Positions 1 through 8,596 of a DNA stretch of 64,000 nucleotides are shown piece by piece. How positions within the stretch are numbered: the stretch's first letter is position 1; each line of letters starts with the position of its first letter. The translations under genes and the position numbers were made by a program. Origin of the DNA: Novosphingobium sp. 9U (lineage in GTDB: Bacteria; Pseudomonadota; Alphaproteobacteria; Sphingomonadales; Sphingomonadaceae). The stretch is taken from the NCBI RefSeq assembly GCF_902506425.1, contig NZ_LR732469.1, positions 2,346,770-2,410,769 of the forward strand. The letters are read 5' to 3'. The notes beneath the pieces were generated by a model that saw only the letters and a list, made by a program, of their open reading frames with translations, did not search any database and was not told the origin of the DNA.

Positions 1-433
1 TGTTGACTATGCGGCCGTATCCTTGCTGCGCCATATGGGACCAGACGGCGGCACACATGTGGAAGGTGCCATCGAGCGTCACCGCCTGCATGGCGCGCCA
101 GTCCTCGTCGCGGATCTGCGGCAGCGGCGCGAAGCTGATGATGCCAGCATTGTTGACCAGCACCGTGACCTTGCCAAACGCGCCGAGCGCGGCTTGCACG
201 ATCGCCTCCGCGCCGGCGCGGGTTGCGACCGAGTTGCGGTCGGCCACGGCGCGACCACCCTTCGCGACGATCTCGTCGACGACCGTCTGGGCGACGCCAT
301 GTTCGGCACCTTCCTCGATGCCGGGATCGTTGACGACCACCGCCGCTCCGCGCACTGCGAAGCCGAGCGCGTGTTCGCGGCCGAGACCGCGACCGGCCCC
401 GGTTACGATCACGACATCGTCGTCGAAGCGCAT
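1..433 (-). CDS. Short-chain dehydrogenase/reductase, truncated by window edge
   Basis: N-terminal about 144 residues of an NAD(P)-dependent short-chain dehydrogenase; the rest lies beyond position 1. Seen: the Rossmann motif TGAGRGLG about 10 residues in, followed by RE-H, and the NNAG motif with its flanking VTVLVNNAGI near residue 90. The ATG at 433 lies 11 nt after the thiolase stop, so it is the last visible gene of the leftward operon that begins at 5137. The HALGFA segment and the acidic VVVNDPG after strand 2 resemble the hydroxyacyl-CoA dehydrogenase type of SDR (peroxisomal multifunctional-enzyme-like), which would fit oxidation of a 3-hydroxyacyl-CoA just before the thiolase. The catalytic Tyr/Lys region is not in the window, so activity cannot be confirmed. 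Confidence 0.85.
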   Translation of the reverse strand, partial: MRFDDDVVIVTGAGRGLGREHALGFAVRGAAVVVNDPGIEEGAEHGVAQTVVDEIVAKGGRAVADRNSVATRAGAEAIVQAALGAFGKVTVLVNNAGIISFAPLPQIRDEDWRAMQAVTLDGTFHMCAAVWSHMAQQGYGRIVN

Positions 434-444
434 TTCGCGTTGGC

Positions 445-1650
445 TCACTGCGGGATCTCGAACAGGCCCGCCGCACCCATGCCGCCGGCGATGCACATCG
501 ACACTACAGCATAGCGCGCGCCGCGACGCCGCGCCTCGAGTAGGACGCTGCCGGTCATCCGGGCGCCCGACATGCCGAAGGGATGGCCAAGCGCAATTGC
601 GCCGCCGTTCACATTGATCTTCTCCGGATCGATGCCGAGCGTGTCGCGGCAGTAGAGGTACTGACTGGCGAAGGCCTCGTTGATCTCCCAAAGGTCGATG
701 TCGGAGACCTTCAGACCGGCGCGGTCCAGCAACTTGGGAACGGCGAAGACCGGGCCGATGCCCATCTCCTCGGGCCCGCAGCCAGCAGCCTGGAAACCGC
801 GGAAGATGCCGAGGATGTCCTTGCCTTCGGCCTCGGCGGTGGCGCGATCCATCAGGATCTGCGCGGCAGCGCCATCCGATAGCTGGCTCGCGTTGCCAGC
901 CGTGATGAAGCGGCCTTCCTTGATGATCTGGCCGTCCTTCCACACCGGCTTGAGCTTCGCGAGGCCCTCGGCGGTGGTTTCGCCGCGGATGCCCTCGTCG
1001 GCCGCGAGCGTCACGGTTTCCGTGCCGGTGACGCTACCGTCCTTGGCGATCACGTTCTTGGTGACGGTGATGGGCGCGATTTCGTCGGCGAGGCGACCGG
1101 CTGCCGTAGCATCAGCCGCGCGCTGGTGGCTCAACGCTGCGATCTCATCCTGCGCTTCGCGGCTGATGCCGTAGCGCTCGGCGACAATCTCCGCGGTTTC
1201 GATCATCGCCATGTAGGCGTGCGGCTGCTGGTCGATCACGACCTGGGGCTGGCCGCGGTAAGTCGGCGCATGCGCGTTGCGGGTGTGCGTGATCGACTCC
1301 GCACCGCCGGTCAGCGCGACGTCGATATCGTTCGCCATGATGCTGCGCGCAGCAAGGGCGAGGGTGGTCAGGCCCGAACCGCACTTGCGATCGAGCGTGG
1401 TGCCCGGAATAGTCAGCGGCAGGCCCGCGGCGAAGCTGGCGGTCCGGGCGAGATTGCTGCCCTGGGTACCCCATTGGGTGCCGACGCCGACCAGCACGTC
1501 GTCGATGCGGGCAGGGTCGATATCCGCGCGGCGGATCGCCTCGTTCATCACGTGGCCCATGAACTCGGGCGCATCAGTGTTGTTGAACGCGCCCTTGAAT
1601 GCCTTGGCGACGCCGGTGCGGGCGGTGGAGATGATAGCGGCTTCACGCAT
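445..1650 (-). CDS. Acetyl-CoA C-acyltransferase (thiolase, FadA-like)
   Basis: A 401-residue, full-length thiolase of the degradative family, expected to cleave a 3-oxoacyl-CoA with CoA. The catalytic motifs are intact: nucleophilic Cys in DRKCGSGLT (about residue 90), NEAFA (about 327), [11 protein letters not shown] (about 358, His) and the second Cys in CIAGGMGAA near the C-terminus. Its start overlaps the upstream alpha/beta hydrolase by 8 nt, indicating translational coupling in the leftward operon. It is the only thiolase in the window with a normal active site, in contrast to the two thiolase-like genes at 5385-7657. Confidence 0.93.
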   Translation of the reverse strand: MREAAIISTARTGVAKAFKGAFNNTDAPEFMGHVMNEAIRRADIDPARIDDVLVGVGTQWGTQGSNLARTASFAAGLPLTIPGTTLDRKCGSGLTTLALAARSIMANDIDVALTGGAESITHTRNAHAPTYRGQPQVVIDQQPHAYMAMIETAEIVAERYGISREAQDEIAALSHQRAADATAAGRLADEIAPITVTKNVIAKDGSVTGTETVTLAADEGIRGETTAEGLAKLKPVWKDGQIIKEGRFITAGNASQLSDGAAAQILMDRATAEAEGKDILGIFRGFQAAGCGPEEMGIGPVFAVPKLLDRAGLKVSDIDLWEINEAFASQYLYCRDTLGIDPEKINVNGGAIALGHPFGMSGARMTGSVLLEARRRGARYAVVSMCIAGGMGAAGLFEIPQ

Positions 1651-2560
1651 GAACTAGTCTTTCGTTGGTGATCGTGCCGACCGGGTCGGCGAGGAAGGTG
1701 TCCACCAGCGCACAGAAAGCCTCTCGGCGTTGGTGGTGGAGCCAGTGGCTGGCGTCGGCGAAGCGGACGAGGCGGTGCTGGCGCAGGCGCGCGAGCCGCT
1801 CGGCCGGAGGGCGCGGGATCCAGCTGTCGTCCCCGTAGGCGAGCAGCGTGGGGCATGCGACGGCATCGAGGATCTGGTCCAGGCCGGTGCCGCTTTGGTC
1901 CTCGGGTGGACGCAAGCGGCAGGCGAGATCGTACTTCCAGCGGTAGCCGTGCACCGGATCCTGAATCACCCCGTAACGGGTGAGGTGAGCGACGGTAGCG
2001 GCATCGATGCCGGGGTTGGCCGCCGCCATCCGCTCCTGCGCAGTCTGGAGGTCCGGGTAATAGCGCTTCGAGACCGTCTGGCGCTTGGCCTCGTCGCCGA
2101 TCCACTTGCGCACGCGCTGCGGATAGGGCGTCGGGCTGGCGCGCTCGTCGCGGACCAGGGGCAATTCGATGCACTCGATCAGCAACTGGCTCTCGACCCG
2201 TTCGGGGAAGCTGGCTGCGTAACGCAGGACGATGTGGCCGCCGAGCGAGTGGCCGACGATCTTGATCGGCTCGGACGACAGGGTGTCGACGATCTGCGCG
2301 AGATCCAGCACATACTGGGGCAAGCCGTAGTTGCCGTCGCGCATCCAGTCGCTGTCGCCATGGCCGCGCATGTCGGGTGCGAAGACGTGGTAGTGGTCCG
2401 AAAGATGCGCGCCGACCCAATCCCAGCTGTGCGCGTGGTCGCGCATGCCGTGCTGGAGCAGGACGATCGGCGCGCCCGGCTCGCCCCACTCGAGGACTGC
2501 GCGCCGGCTGCCCTGGATGTCGATAAAGCGGAGGCGGCCAGGGATCGGAGTGTCGGTCAC
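1643..2560 (-). CDS. Alpha/beta-fold hydrolase
   Basis: A 305-residue alpha/beta hydrolase. Seen: the oxyanion-hole region LLQHGMRDHAHSWDW (about residues 33-47), the nucleophile elbow GHSLGGH (Ser about residue 102), and a C-terminal ASHWLHHQ segment carrying the probable catalytic His. The family includes esterases, lactonases and C-C bond hydrolases; the sequence alone does not separate these. It lies between the acyl-CoA synthetase (4-nt overlap at 2557-2560) and the thiolase (8-nt overlap), so ring or ester opening that yields an acid for CoA activation is a reasonable inference. Confidence 0.9.
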   Translation of the reverse strand: MTDTPIPGRLRFIDIQGSRRAVLEWGEPGAPIVLLQHGMRDHAHSWDWVGAHLSDHYHVFAPDMRGHGDSDWMRDGNYGLPQYVLDLAQIVDTLSSEPIKIVGHSLGGHIVLRYAASFPERVESQLLIECIELPLVRDERASPTPYPQRVRKWIGDEAKRQTVSKRYYPDLQTAQERMAAANPGIDAATVAHLTRYGVIQDPVHGYRWKYDLACRLRPPEDQSGTGLDQILDAVACPTLLAYGDDSWIPRPPAERLARLRQHRLVRFADASHWLHHQRREAFCALVDTFLADPVGTITNERLVHA

Positions 2561-4056
2561 GCCGTCGCCCCCTCGAACTGATCGCGCAGCGCGCGGCGCA
2601 GGATCTTGCCGGTGGGACCCTTGGGCAGCTGCGGCAGGATCTCGATCGCAGCCGGCACCTTGAAGCGGGCGAGCTGTTCCTGACAGTGCGCGATCAGGGC
2701 CCCCGCGCTGGTGGAGCAGCCATCGGCGAGCGCCACGAAGCCCACAGGCACTTCGCCCAACATAGCGTCGCCGCGCGCCACTACCGCGACCTCGGCCACG
2801 CCAGGCGCCTGGTAGAGCACTTCCTCGATCTCGATCGGGTAGATGTTCTGGCCGCCGCGTATGATAACGTCCTTCTTGCGGTCGACGATGTAGGCATAGC
2901 CCTCGGGATCGATCAGGCCGATGTCGCCGGTGCGCAGCCAGCCGTCGCGCAGTGCCTCGTGGGTGTCGACCGGCGAGCGGTAGTAGCCCGCCATCAGATT
3001 GGGGCCGCGCACGACGATCTCGCCGGTCTGACCGGCTGGGACCTCCAGGCCAGTATCGTCGTGGATGGCGAGTTCCATGCCATCCAAGACCCGGCCGATG
3101 GTCCGGCCCCGCTCGATCTCGCCATCGGCATCCAGCCGCACTTGCGTGAGCGTGACTAGCGCCGTCGCCTCGGTGAGGCCGTAGCCGGTCAGGACCTCCA
3201 CATCAGGAGCCGCGCTCAGGATGCGCTTGAGTAGGGCGGAGGGCACCGGCGCGCCGCCGGTCATGATCAGCCGCAGGCTTTGCAGCGAGGCGGTGCGCGC
3301 GTCGGGATGATCGAAGACCTTCTGCAGCATCGTCGGCACCGCAGGCAAGAAGGTGCAGCGGTGCCGCTCGATTGCGGCGAGGCAGGCGGCGGCGTCGAAC
3401 CTGTCCAGCAGCACCATCGTGGCACCGGTCACCAGCATGGCATTGATGCACTGGTTGAGACCGAAGGTGTTGTAGAGCGGCAGCGCGCAGAGGATCACAT
3501 CGTCCTGGCTGAGCCCAAGCCAAGCCGGTGTGCGGTCGTAGTTGGCGGCGAGGTTAGCCCCGGTCAGCGCGACGCCCTTGGCCCTGCCAGTCGTCGCGCT
3601 CGTCAGCAAGTGCATGGCCGGCGCGGCGGGATCGACGTCAGCCAGTGCGGCAAGCGGCTCGTCGTTGCCGCTATCAGGGCCGACGAGGATTACCGCGGCA
3701 TGAAGCGCCACCGCGTCGAGAGGCTCGGCCAGTTCTGCCGTGGTGATCAGGAACGCCAGATCGCAACTCTGAGCCGCATGCGCGATCTCGCCGGCACGAT
3801 AGAGGGTGTTGAGCGGCGTCACCGCCGCGCCGAGTGCGAACAGCGCTTGCTGCACGATCACGAACTGAGGTGACGACGGAAGCAGGATGCCGACGTGACT
3901 GCCTTCGCGTACGCCATGGCGGGCAAGCATGCCGGCCATCAGCAGCACTTCGCGCGCCAGTTCGGCAAAGGTGATTGCCCGATCCGTGAAGATCATCGCT
4001 GGTTTGTCGGAGCAGTCGCCGGCACGCTCGAACAGGGCGGTGGCGCGATTAAACAC
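2557..4056 (-). CDS. AMP-forming acyl-CoA synthetase (class I adenylate-forming)
   Basis: About 499 residues. It should activate a carboxylic acid to its CoA thioester with ATP. Motifs: a slightly altered P-loop TSATTGRAKG (usual TSGTTGxPKG), GYGLTEA, DGWLRTGDIG, DRKKDVIIRGG and the C-terminal catalytic-lysine motif LPKGPTGKILRR. The GTG at 4056 is chosen because it directly precedes the conserved N-terminus (FNRATALFERAG), has GAAGG about 8 nt upstream, and gives an 8-nt overlap with the amidohydrolase stop. A longer reading to 4110 exists but carries an unconserved basic extension. Substrate unknown; neighbours suggest an organic acid released by the hydrolases. Confidence 0.92.
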   Translation of the reverse strand: MFNRATALFERAGDCSDKPAMIFTDRAITFAELAREVLLMAGMLARHGVREGSHVGILLPSSPQFVIVQQALFALGAAVTPLNTLYRAGEIAHAAQSCDLAFLITTAELAEPLDAVALHAAVILVGPDSGNDEPLAALADVDPAAPAMHLLTSATTGRAKGVALTGANLAANYDRTPAWLGLSQDDVILCALPLYNTFGLNQCINAMLVTGATMVLLDRFDAAACLAAIERHRCTFLPAVPTMLQKVFDHPDARTASLQSLRLIMTGGAPVPSALLKRILSAAPDVEVLTGYGLTEATALVTLTQVRLDADGEIERGRTIGRVLDGMELAIHDDTGLEVPAGQTGEIVVRGPNLMAGYYRSPVDTHEALRDGWLRTGDIGLIDPEGYAYIVDRKKDVIIRGGQNIYPIEIEEVLYQAPGVAEVAVVARGDAMLGEVPVGFVALADGCSTSAGALIAHCQEQLARFKVPAAIEILPQLPKGPTGKILRRALRDQFEGATA

Positions 4057-5137
4057 GTGCGTCAGCCTTCGCCGCTGTGAGGCTGCCTTCCGCGAGCAAC
4101 TGAGGGCCAAGACCGTAAGTACGCAGCGCGGTACCTGCGAAAAGGTCAGCGCGCTCGCTTTCCGTCAATGCCCCGGTCAGGCGCTTGAACGCGTTCCACA
4201 GGGTTCGATACGAGTACATCGCCTTGTCGACCGGGAAGTTGCTCTCGAACATGCAGCGCTGCGCACCGAACAGCTCGATGCAGGTCTCGACATAAGGCCG
4301 CCAAGCTTCGGCAAGCTCTTCGGAGGTGGGCGGCAGCGGGCGCTCATGCCATGTCGGGCCGCACACGATCATGCCGAAGCCGCCGACCTTCACGTGCACG
4401 TTCGGGCATTGCGCGAGCGCCGCCATGTCCTTGCGCCACGTGGTGAGCAGTTCCGCCTCGCGTCCCTCGTATGGTCCGACGCCGAGAATGCAGCCGATGT
4501 GGTCGAGCACGATCGTCAGCCCGGGCAGCGCTTGCGCCATTTGTGTGAGTTCGGGAATCTGCGCGTGATAGAGCATGGCGTCGTAGACGAGGCCTTGCCG
4601 TTCCAGGGCCTGCAAGCCCTGACGGTAAGCTGCATCCGCAAGCAGACCTGCCGGCGCAGGGCGCAGGACGATGCCGTTGGGGAACAGCTCGTCGCGCGAC
4701 ACCGAGTGGCGGATGCCGCACAATGCATCGCTTGCGACATCGAAATGCGCTTCCAGCACGTCATTGACCAGTTCGCCCAAGGTGAGGTCGGCATGCGCAA
4801 CGATGCCCTCGGCAATACGCGTCGCGCATCCACCCGCGCGTGCGGCGGCGCGGACCGCCATGAAGGCCTCGGTTTCACCCACGGGAGCGAGGCTGGCGGG
4901 GCCATGTTGGCGATAGGCATAGTGTGCCTGAACCGCGACAGTGGCGCGAACGTCATGCCCGTCGCTGGCGTCCGCGCACAATTCGTCGAGCAAGTACGGC
5001 TCGCCGTGCTCTTCCCACAAGTGATGATGCGGATCGATGATCGGCAGCGCCGGGTCGATGACCTCCTCGACGCGCTGCGACAGCCAGTCTGCTCGTGGTG
5101 GCGGGTACCGGAACTTGCCGGTCACATCCAAACCCAT
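4049..5137 (-). CDS. Amidohydrolase-2 family TIM-barrel metal-dependent hydrolase
   Basis: About 362 residues, amidohydrolase family PF04909, related to 2-pyrone-4,6-dicarboxylate lactonase-type and decarboxylase-type enzymes. Seen: the metal-binding start motif IIDPHHHLW (about residues 30-38), VLDHIGC near the middle, KVGGFGM, and MFESNFPVDK near the C-terminus where the family has its metal-site Asp region. The ATG at 5137 has GGAG upstream; in-frame sequence to 5644 is rejected because it is unconserved and crosses the operator at 5256. First gene of the leftward operon, divergent from the thiolase-like gene at 5385. A hydrolytic or lactone-opening role is inferred, not proved. Confidence 0.88.
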   Translation of the reverse strand: MGLDVTGKFRYPPPRADWLSQRVEEVIDPALPIIDPHHHLWEEHGEPYLLDELCADASDGHDVRATVAVQAHYAYRQHGPASLAPVGETEAFMAVRAAARAGGCATRIAEGIVAHADLTLGELVNDVLEAHFDVASDALCGIRHSVSRDELFPNGIVLRPAPAGLLADAAYRQGLQALERQGLVYDAMLYHAQIPELTQMAQALPGLTIVLDHIGCILGVGPYEGREAELLTTWRKDMAALAQCPNVHVKVGGFGMIVCGPTWHERPLPPTSEELAEAWRPYVETCIELFGAQRCMFESNFPVDKAMYSYRTLWNAFKRLTGALTESERADLFAGTALRTYGLGPQLLAEGSLTAAKADARV

Positions 5138-5255
5138 CAGTTCATCTCCATCCCGCTTCCGATCTTGTTTCGGGATTTTGCCGAATGCAACCGGAAAGAA
5201 TCGCGTTTTATCCTGCGCGTTGTCGCTAGCACATGCTTGTAGACGAATTTTCATA

Positions 5256-5274
5256 ATCCGACAAATCGTCGAAT
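5256..5274. promoter_or_regulatory. Inverted repeat, probable TetR operator copy 1
   Basis: ATCCGA-CAAATCG-TCGAAT: two 6-bp arms with a 7-bp spacer, one mismatch in the outer arm. It lies in the divergent region between the amidohydrolase (start 5137) and the thiolase-like gene (start 5385). The same 6-7-6 arrangement occurs at 15447, 17569, 17737 and 31898. Inferred binding site of the TetR protein encoded at 16860-17555. The rest of this 247-nt gap shows no further gene. Confidence 0.65.
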
Positions 5275-5384
5275 TTGAGATTGACGGCGGCAATGGTGCG
5301 GCATACCACCAAGCCAAGGGCGGTGGCTCCAGCCGATGAATCGGCGGCGCATAAGCCGGCTTTGCTGGAACGAGGATTGCACTG

Positions 5385-6503
5385 ATGGCGCTAAAGAAGG
5401 TGGCGGTCGTAGCGACTGCCCAGACCGAATTGCGGCCTGCCTGGCGGGACGCACAGCATATCGACCTAATCTCGTCGGTCGTCACTTCCGTGTTCAAGGG
5501 ATCGGGTTTCTCGATCGACGACGTCGACTTCGTGATCGACTCCGGGAGCGACGTGCTCGACGGCCGCTCAATCTCGAACTGCGGCTTTTTGGGTGCGCTC
5601 GGTGCGCACCACAAGGAAGAGGCGCGCGTCGAAGAAGACGGCATCTATTCGGCGCTCTACGGCGTCAACAAGATCCGCTCGGGCGCCGCTTCGCTGGGTC
5701 TCATCGTGGCCTACTCGAAGCCCTCGGAATCGATCGTCGACAACTACTGGGTCTCGCAGGTCGATCCTTATTACCAGCGGCCGGTCGGCTTCAGCCAGCG
5801 TGCCGCCAGCGGCATCCAGGCCCAGCGCTACCTCGCTGCGAGCGGCTTGTCGGAGCGCCAGATCGCCGAGATCGTTGCCAAGCGGTGGGAAGCTGCACAG
5901 GCGAACGGCGGCGTTCAGATCGACAGCCTGCCCGATGTTGACGCGGTGCTCGGTTCGTCCGAGTGCGCAGCGCCGCTCACCGACCTGATGATGGCGCGAC
6001 CCCTCGATGGCGCTGTCGCCATCCTGATCGCCAGCGAAGACCTGGCGCGCCGCAGTGGCGGCAATCCGGTGTTCGTCACCGGCATGGGTTCGGGCACTGA
6101 CAGCCACTCTTTTGCAGATCGCGATACCTCGCGATTGCGTTCGCTAGAGAGCGCAGCGGCCATGGCGGCTCGCGCATCGGGCTGGTCGGCGAAGGAAGCT
6201 GATATTGCCGAGATCAGCGCTTCGTCGGTCGTCGGCGAACTACTCGCGATCGAAGGCCTTGGTCTCGCCGAAAGCGGCAAGGGCCTTGATCAGGCCTTCG
6301 ACGGCAAGGTCGCGGTGAACCGCTCGGGCGGCGCACTCCCTGCCGATCCGATCATGGCGACGGGCCTCGTGCGCATGGTGGAAGCGGTGCGCCAACTGCG
6401 CGAGCCGCAGCTCTACGGTGGCGGCAACCCGCAGCGGGCCGTCGTTCACGGCGCCATCGGCGTCGGCATGCAGGGCAACTGCGTCTTCAATCTCGAGGTT
6501 TGA
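5385..6503 (+). CDS. Thiolase-superfamily protein lacking catalytic residues (subunit 1)
   Basis: A 372-residue thiolase-fold protein with SCP2-thiolase/Ltp-type layout. The usual catalytic features are missing: at the nucleophile position the sequence reads DGIYSALYG with no Cys, the GHP motif is replaced by ALPADPIMATG, and the last Cys-GGG motif by GAIGVGMQG. Known relatives with lost thiolase chemistry include the steroid side-chain aldolase Ltp2 and partner subunits of BbsAB-type thiolases. It is followed 2 nt later by a second thiolase-like gene and then a DUF35 gene, so I infer one subunit of a heteromeric retro-aldolase or thiolase complex. First gene of the rightward operon 5385-14627. 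Confidence 0.85.
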   Translation: MALKKVAVVATAQTELRPAWRDAQHIDLISSVVTSVFKGSGFSIDDVDFVIDSGSDVLDGRSISNCGFLGALGAHHKEEARVEEDGIYSALYGVNKIRSGAASLGLIVAYSKPSESIVDNYWVSQVDPYYQRPVGFSQRAASGIQAQRYLAASGLSERQIAEIVAKRWEAAQANGGVQIDSLPDVDAVLGSSECAAPLTDLMMARPLDGAVAILIASEDLARRSGGNPVFVTGMGSGTDSHSFADRDTSRLRSLESAAAMAARASGWSAKEADIAEISASSVVGELLAIEGLGLAESGKGLDQAFDGKVAVNRSGGALPADPIMATGLVRMVEAVRQLREPQLYGGGNPQRAVVHGAIGVGMQGNCVFNLEV

Positions 6504-6505
6504 TC

Positions 6506-7657
6506 ATGGGTCATCATGTAGGAATTGTCGGCGTTGGCCAGACGCACCACGCGCGCCGCCGTACCGATGTCGGCCCCGCCGGCCTCGTTCGTGAAGCGGT
6601 CGATCGCGCGCTCGCCGATGCGAAGCTGACGATCGAGGATATCGACAGCGTCGTCGTCGCCAGCGGCCCTGTGCTGTTCGCTGCCGTCAACCACCCCGAG
6701 CTGTGGGTCGCCAACGCGATCGGCGCGCAGAACAAGCCTGTCATGCGCGTCACCAGCGGCGGCGGTGCCGGCTTTGCCGGTGCACTCGCAGGCTATTACC
6801 AAGTGGCGGGCGGCTATGCCCAGCGCACCCTGGTGGTCGCTTACGACAAGCTGTCGGAAGGGCCGCTGCAGTACTCGATCTCGACGCTTTACGACCCGTT
6901 CTGGGGCCGTGAGTTCGCGGTCGGCATCATGGGCTTCTCGGCCGCTTACTGGCGTGCCCGCATGGACGTGCTCGGCCACACGGAGGAAGCGGCCGCGATG
7001 GTGGCGGTGAAGAACCGCGGCAATGCGGTGAACAACCCCTATGCGCACTTCAAGAAGCCGACGACGGTGGAGGAAGTGCTCGCGTCCAAGCCACTGTGCT
7101 GGCCGATCAAGCTGCACGACGTGCCGCCGATCTCGGACGGCGCTGCCGCCATCGTCCTCTCGAACGAGAAGATGGCGCATCACTCGACCGACCGTCCCGC
7201 CTGGATCCAGGGTATGGCTTACTGCTGCGAGGCCGACAATGCCGCCGAGCGTTCGCTGATGCTGTCGGAGCCGCTCGCGCTTGCATCGAAGATGGTCTAC
7301 CGCGCCGCCGGCATCACCAACCCGCGCCGCCAGTTCGACGTGGTTGAGGTGCAGGAGCCGTACTCCTGCTTCGAGCTCAACTACTACGAGAGCCTCGGTC
7401 TGTGTCCTCCGGGCCAGGCGGCCGAGCTGATCGCTTCGGGCGCCACCCAGCTCGACGGCGACATCCCGGTCAACCCTTCGGGCGGCTGCATGGGCGCAAA
7501 CCCGATCGGCGCGGTCGGCGTGATCCGCCTGATCGAGGCCGCGACGCAAGTCATGGGCCGCAACGAGAGCCACCAGATCAAGGACGCCAAGCTCGCGCTC
7601 GTGCAGTCCGGCGGAGGCTGGGCAAACTTGCGCGGCTGCGCCGTCCTGAGCGCTTGA
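6506..7657 (+). CDS. Thiolase-superfamily protein, SCP2/Ltp-like (subunit 2)
   Basis: About 383 residues. Start ATG at 6506 chosen because GAGG lies 7 nt upstream; an in-frame TTG at 6500 is also possible. Thiolase fold is clear, but the nucleophile segment reads RVTSGGGAGFAGA without Cys, the active-site loop is EPYSCFEL in place of HDCF/NEAF, and the C-terminal motif is NPSGGCMGANPIGAVG, where Asn stands in place of the GHP His but a Cys (GGC) is present. It is thus not a normal Cys-Cys-His thiolase. Together with the preceding gene and the DUF35 gene it matches the thiolase/thiolase/OB-fold set of steroid side-chain aldolases (Ltp2-ChsH2 type). Retro-aldol cleavage of a branched 3-hydroxyacyl-CoA is my preferred inference. 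Confidence 0.87.
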   Translation: MGHHVGIVGVGQTHHARRRTDVGPAGLVREAVDRALADAKLTIEDIDSVVVASGPVLFAAVNHPELWVANAIGAQNKPVMRVTSGGGAGFAGALAGYYQVAGGYAQRTLVVAYDKLSEGPLQYSISTLYDPFWGREFAVGIMGFSAAYWRARMDVLGHTEEAAAMVAVKNRGNAVNNPYAHFKKPTTVEEVLASKPLCWPIKLHDVPPISDGAAAIVLSNEKMAHHSTDRPAWIQGMAYCCEADNAAERSLMLSEPLALASKMVYRAAGITNPRRQFDVVEVQEPYSCFELNYYESLGLCPPGQAAELIASGATQLDGDIPVNPSGGCMGANPIGAVGVIRLIEAATQVMGRNESHQIKDAKLALVQSGGGWANLRGCAVLSA

Positions 7658-7669
7658 GGGAGAGCAGAC

Positions 7670-8596
7670 ATGTACTCAGCACCCGAAACACAGCCGATCG
7701 AACTCCCCACGTTCCATGCGGAAATCAGCCTTCCCTACACGCTGACCCCCGGCAAGGCGGTGGGCACGTTCCTGGCCGAAGTGAAGAACCGCCGCATCGT
7801 CGGCACCCGCTTCCCCGATGGCACGGTGATCGCGCCGGCGCAGGACTTCTCGCCTACCCATGGCGAGATGATGGAGAGCTTCGTCGAGGCTCCGCAGACC
7901 GGCGAACTCACTGCCTTCACCCGCTCCGACGGCCACATCATCGGCTTCATCAAGCTGGATGGCTGCACCAACGAATTCGCCCATCGCATTCTGGGCGACT
8001 TTGGTGACCTCAAGATCGGCCAGCGCGTGCAGGCCGAGTGGGACGACAGCGTCCAGGAGTCCGTCCTTGCGATCAAGGGCTTCCGTCCGGCCGCCGATGC
8101 GCCGGTGGGTTCGGTCGCGCCGCTGAGCGAAACCGAGGAAGCGCTGGGCACGATCAAGTACGCACTCTCGCTCCCTTATGAGCATGCCTATGGTCCGTAT
8201 TACGGGCGCATGTTCGACGAGATTAAGGAGAACGGCCGCGTCATGGGCGTGCGCTCGCCGGGTAGCGACCTCGCACTGTTGCCCCCGCGCGAGGTGGACG
8301 ACATCTCGCACAAGCACACCGGCACCTGGAAGACGTGCGCCGACACCGGCACCATCCGCGGCTGCTCGATCATCAACATGGAGTTCCTGGGCCAGACCCG
8401 CGAGCCCCCTTACGTCTATGCCGAGATCGTGCTCGACGGCGCCTCGACCCGCCTCATCCATATGATCGAGATCGAGAGCCTGGAGCACGCCAAGGAGCAC
8501 ATCAAGCCGGGCACCCGCGTCCGCGCAATCTGGAAGGAAGGCGAACGCATCGGATCGATGGCTGACATCGACCGCTTCGAGGTGATCGAAGAGTGA
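7670..8596 (+). CDS. Tandem DUF35 OB-fold protein, degenerate zinc ribbons
   Basis: A 308-residue protein made of two similar halves (about 15-145 and 163-305). Both begin with a SLPY segment; they then read GKAVGTFLAEVKNRRIVGTR and YGRMFDEIKENGRVMGVR, and each ends with an OB barrel of the type IKPGTRVRAIW. DUF35 proteins normally have one rubredoxin-like zinc ribbon (four Cys) plus one OB fold and bind thiolases or Ltp aldolases. Here the first half has lost the ribbon cysteines and the second keeps only KTCADTGTIRGC. I infer a scaffold or CoA-binding partner for the two thiolase-like proteins immediately upstream, with a fused pair replacing a heterodimer. Confidence 0.85.
   Translation: MYSAPETQPIELPTFHAEISLPYTLTPGKAVGTFLAEVKNRRIVGTRFPDGTVIAPAQDFSPTHGEMMESFVEAPQTGELTAFTRSDGHIIGFIKLDGCTNEFAHRILGDFGDLKIGQRVQAEWDDSVQESVLAIKGFRPAADAPVGSVAPLSETEEALGTIKYALSLPYEHAYGPYYGRMFDEIKENGRVMGVRSPGSDLALLPPREVDDISHKHTGTWKTCADTGTIRGCSIINMEFLGQTREPPYVYAEIVLDGASTRLIHMIEIESLEHAKEHIKPGTRVRAIWKEGERIGSMADIDRFEVIEE

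Noticed and set aside
5138..5644. N-terminal extension of the amidohydrolase up to 5644
   Set aside because: It would cross the operator and the divergent gene start, and the sequence is unlike the family; the ATG at 5137 has a good ribosome site.
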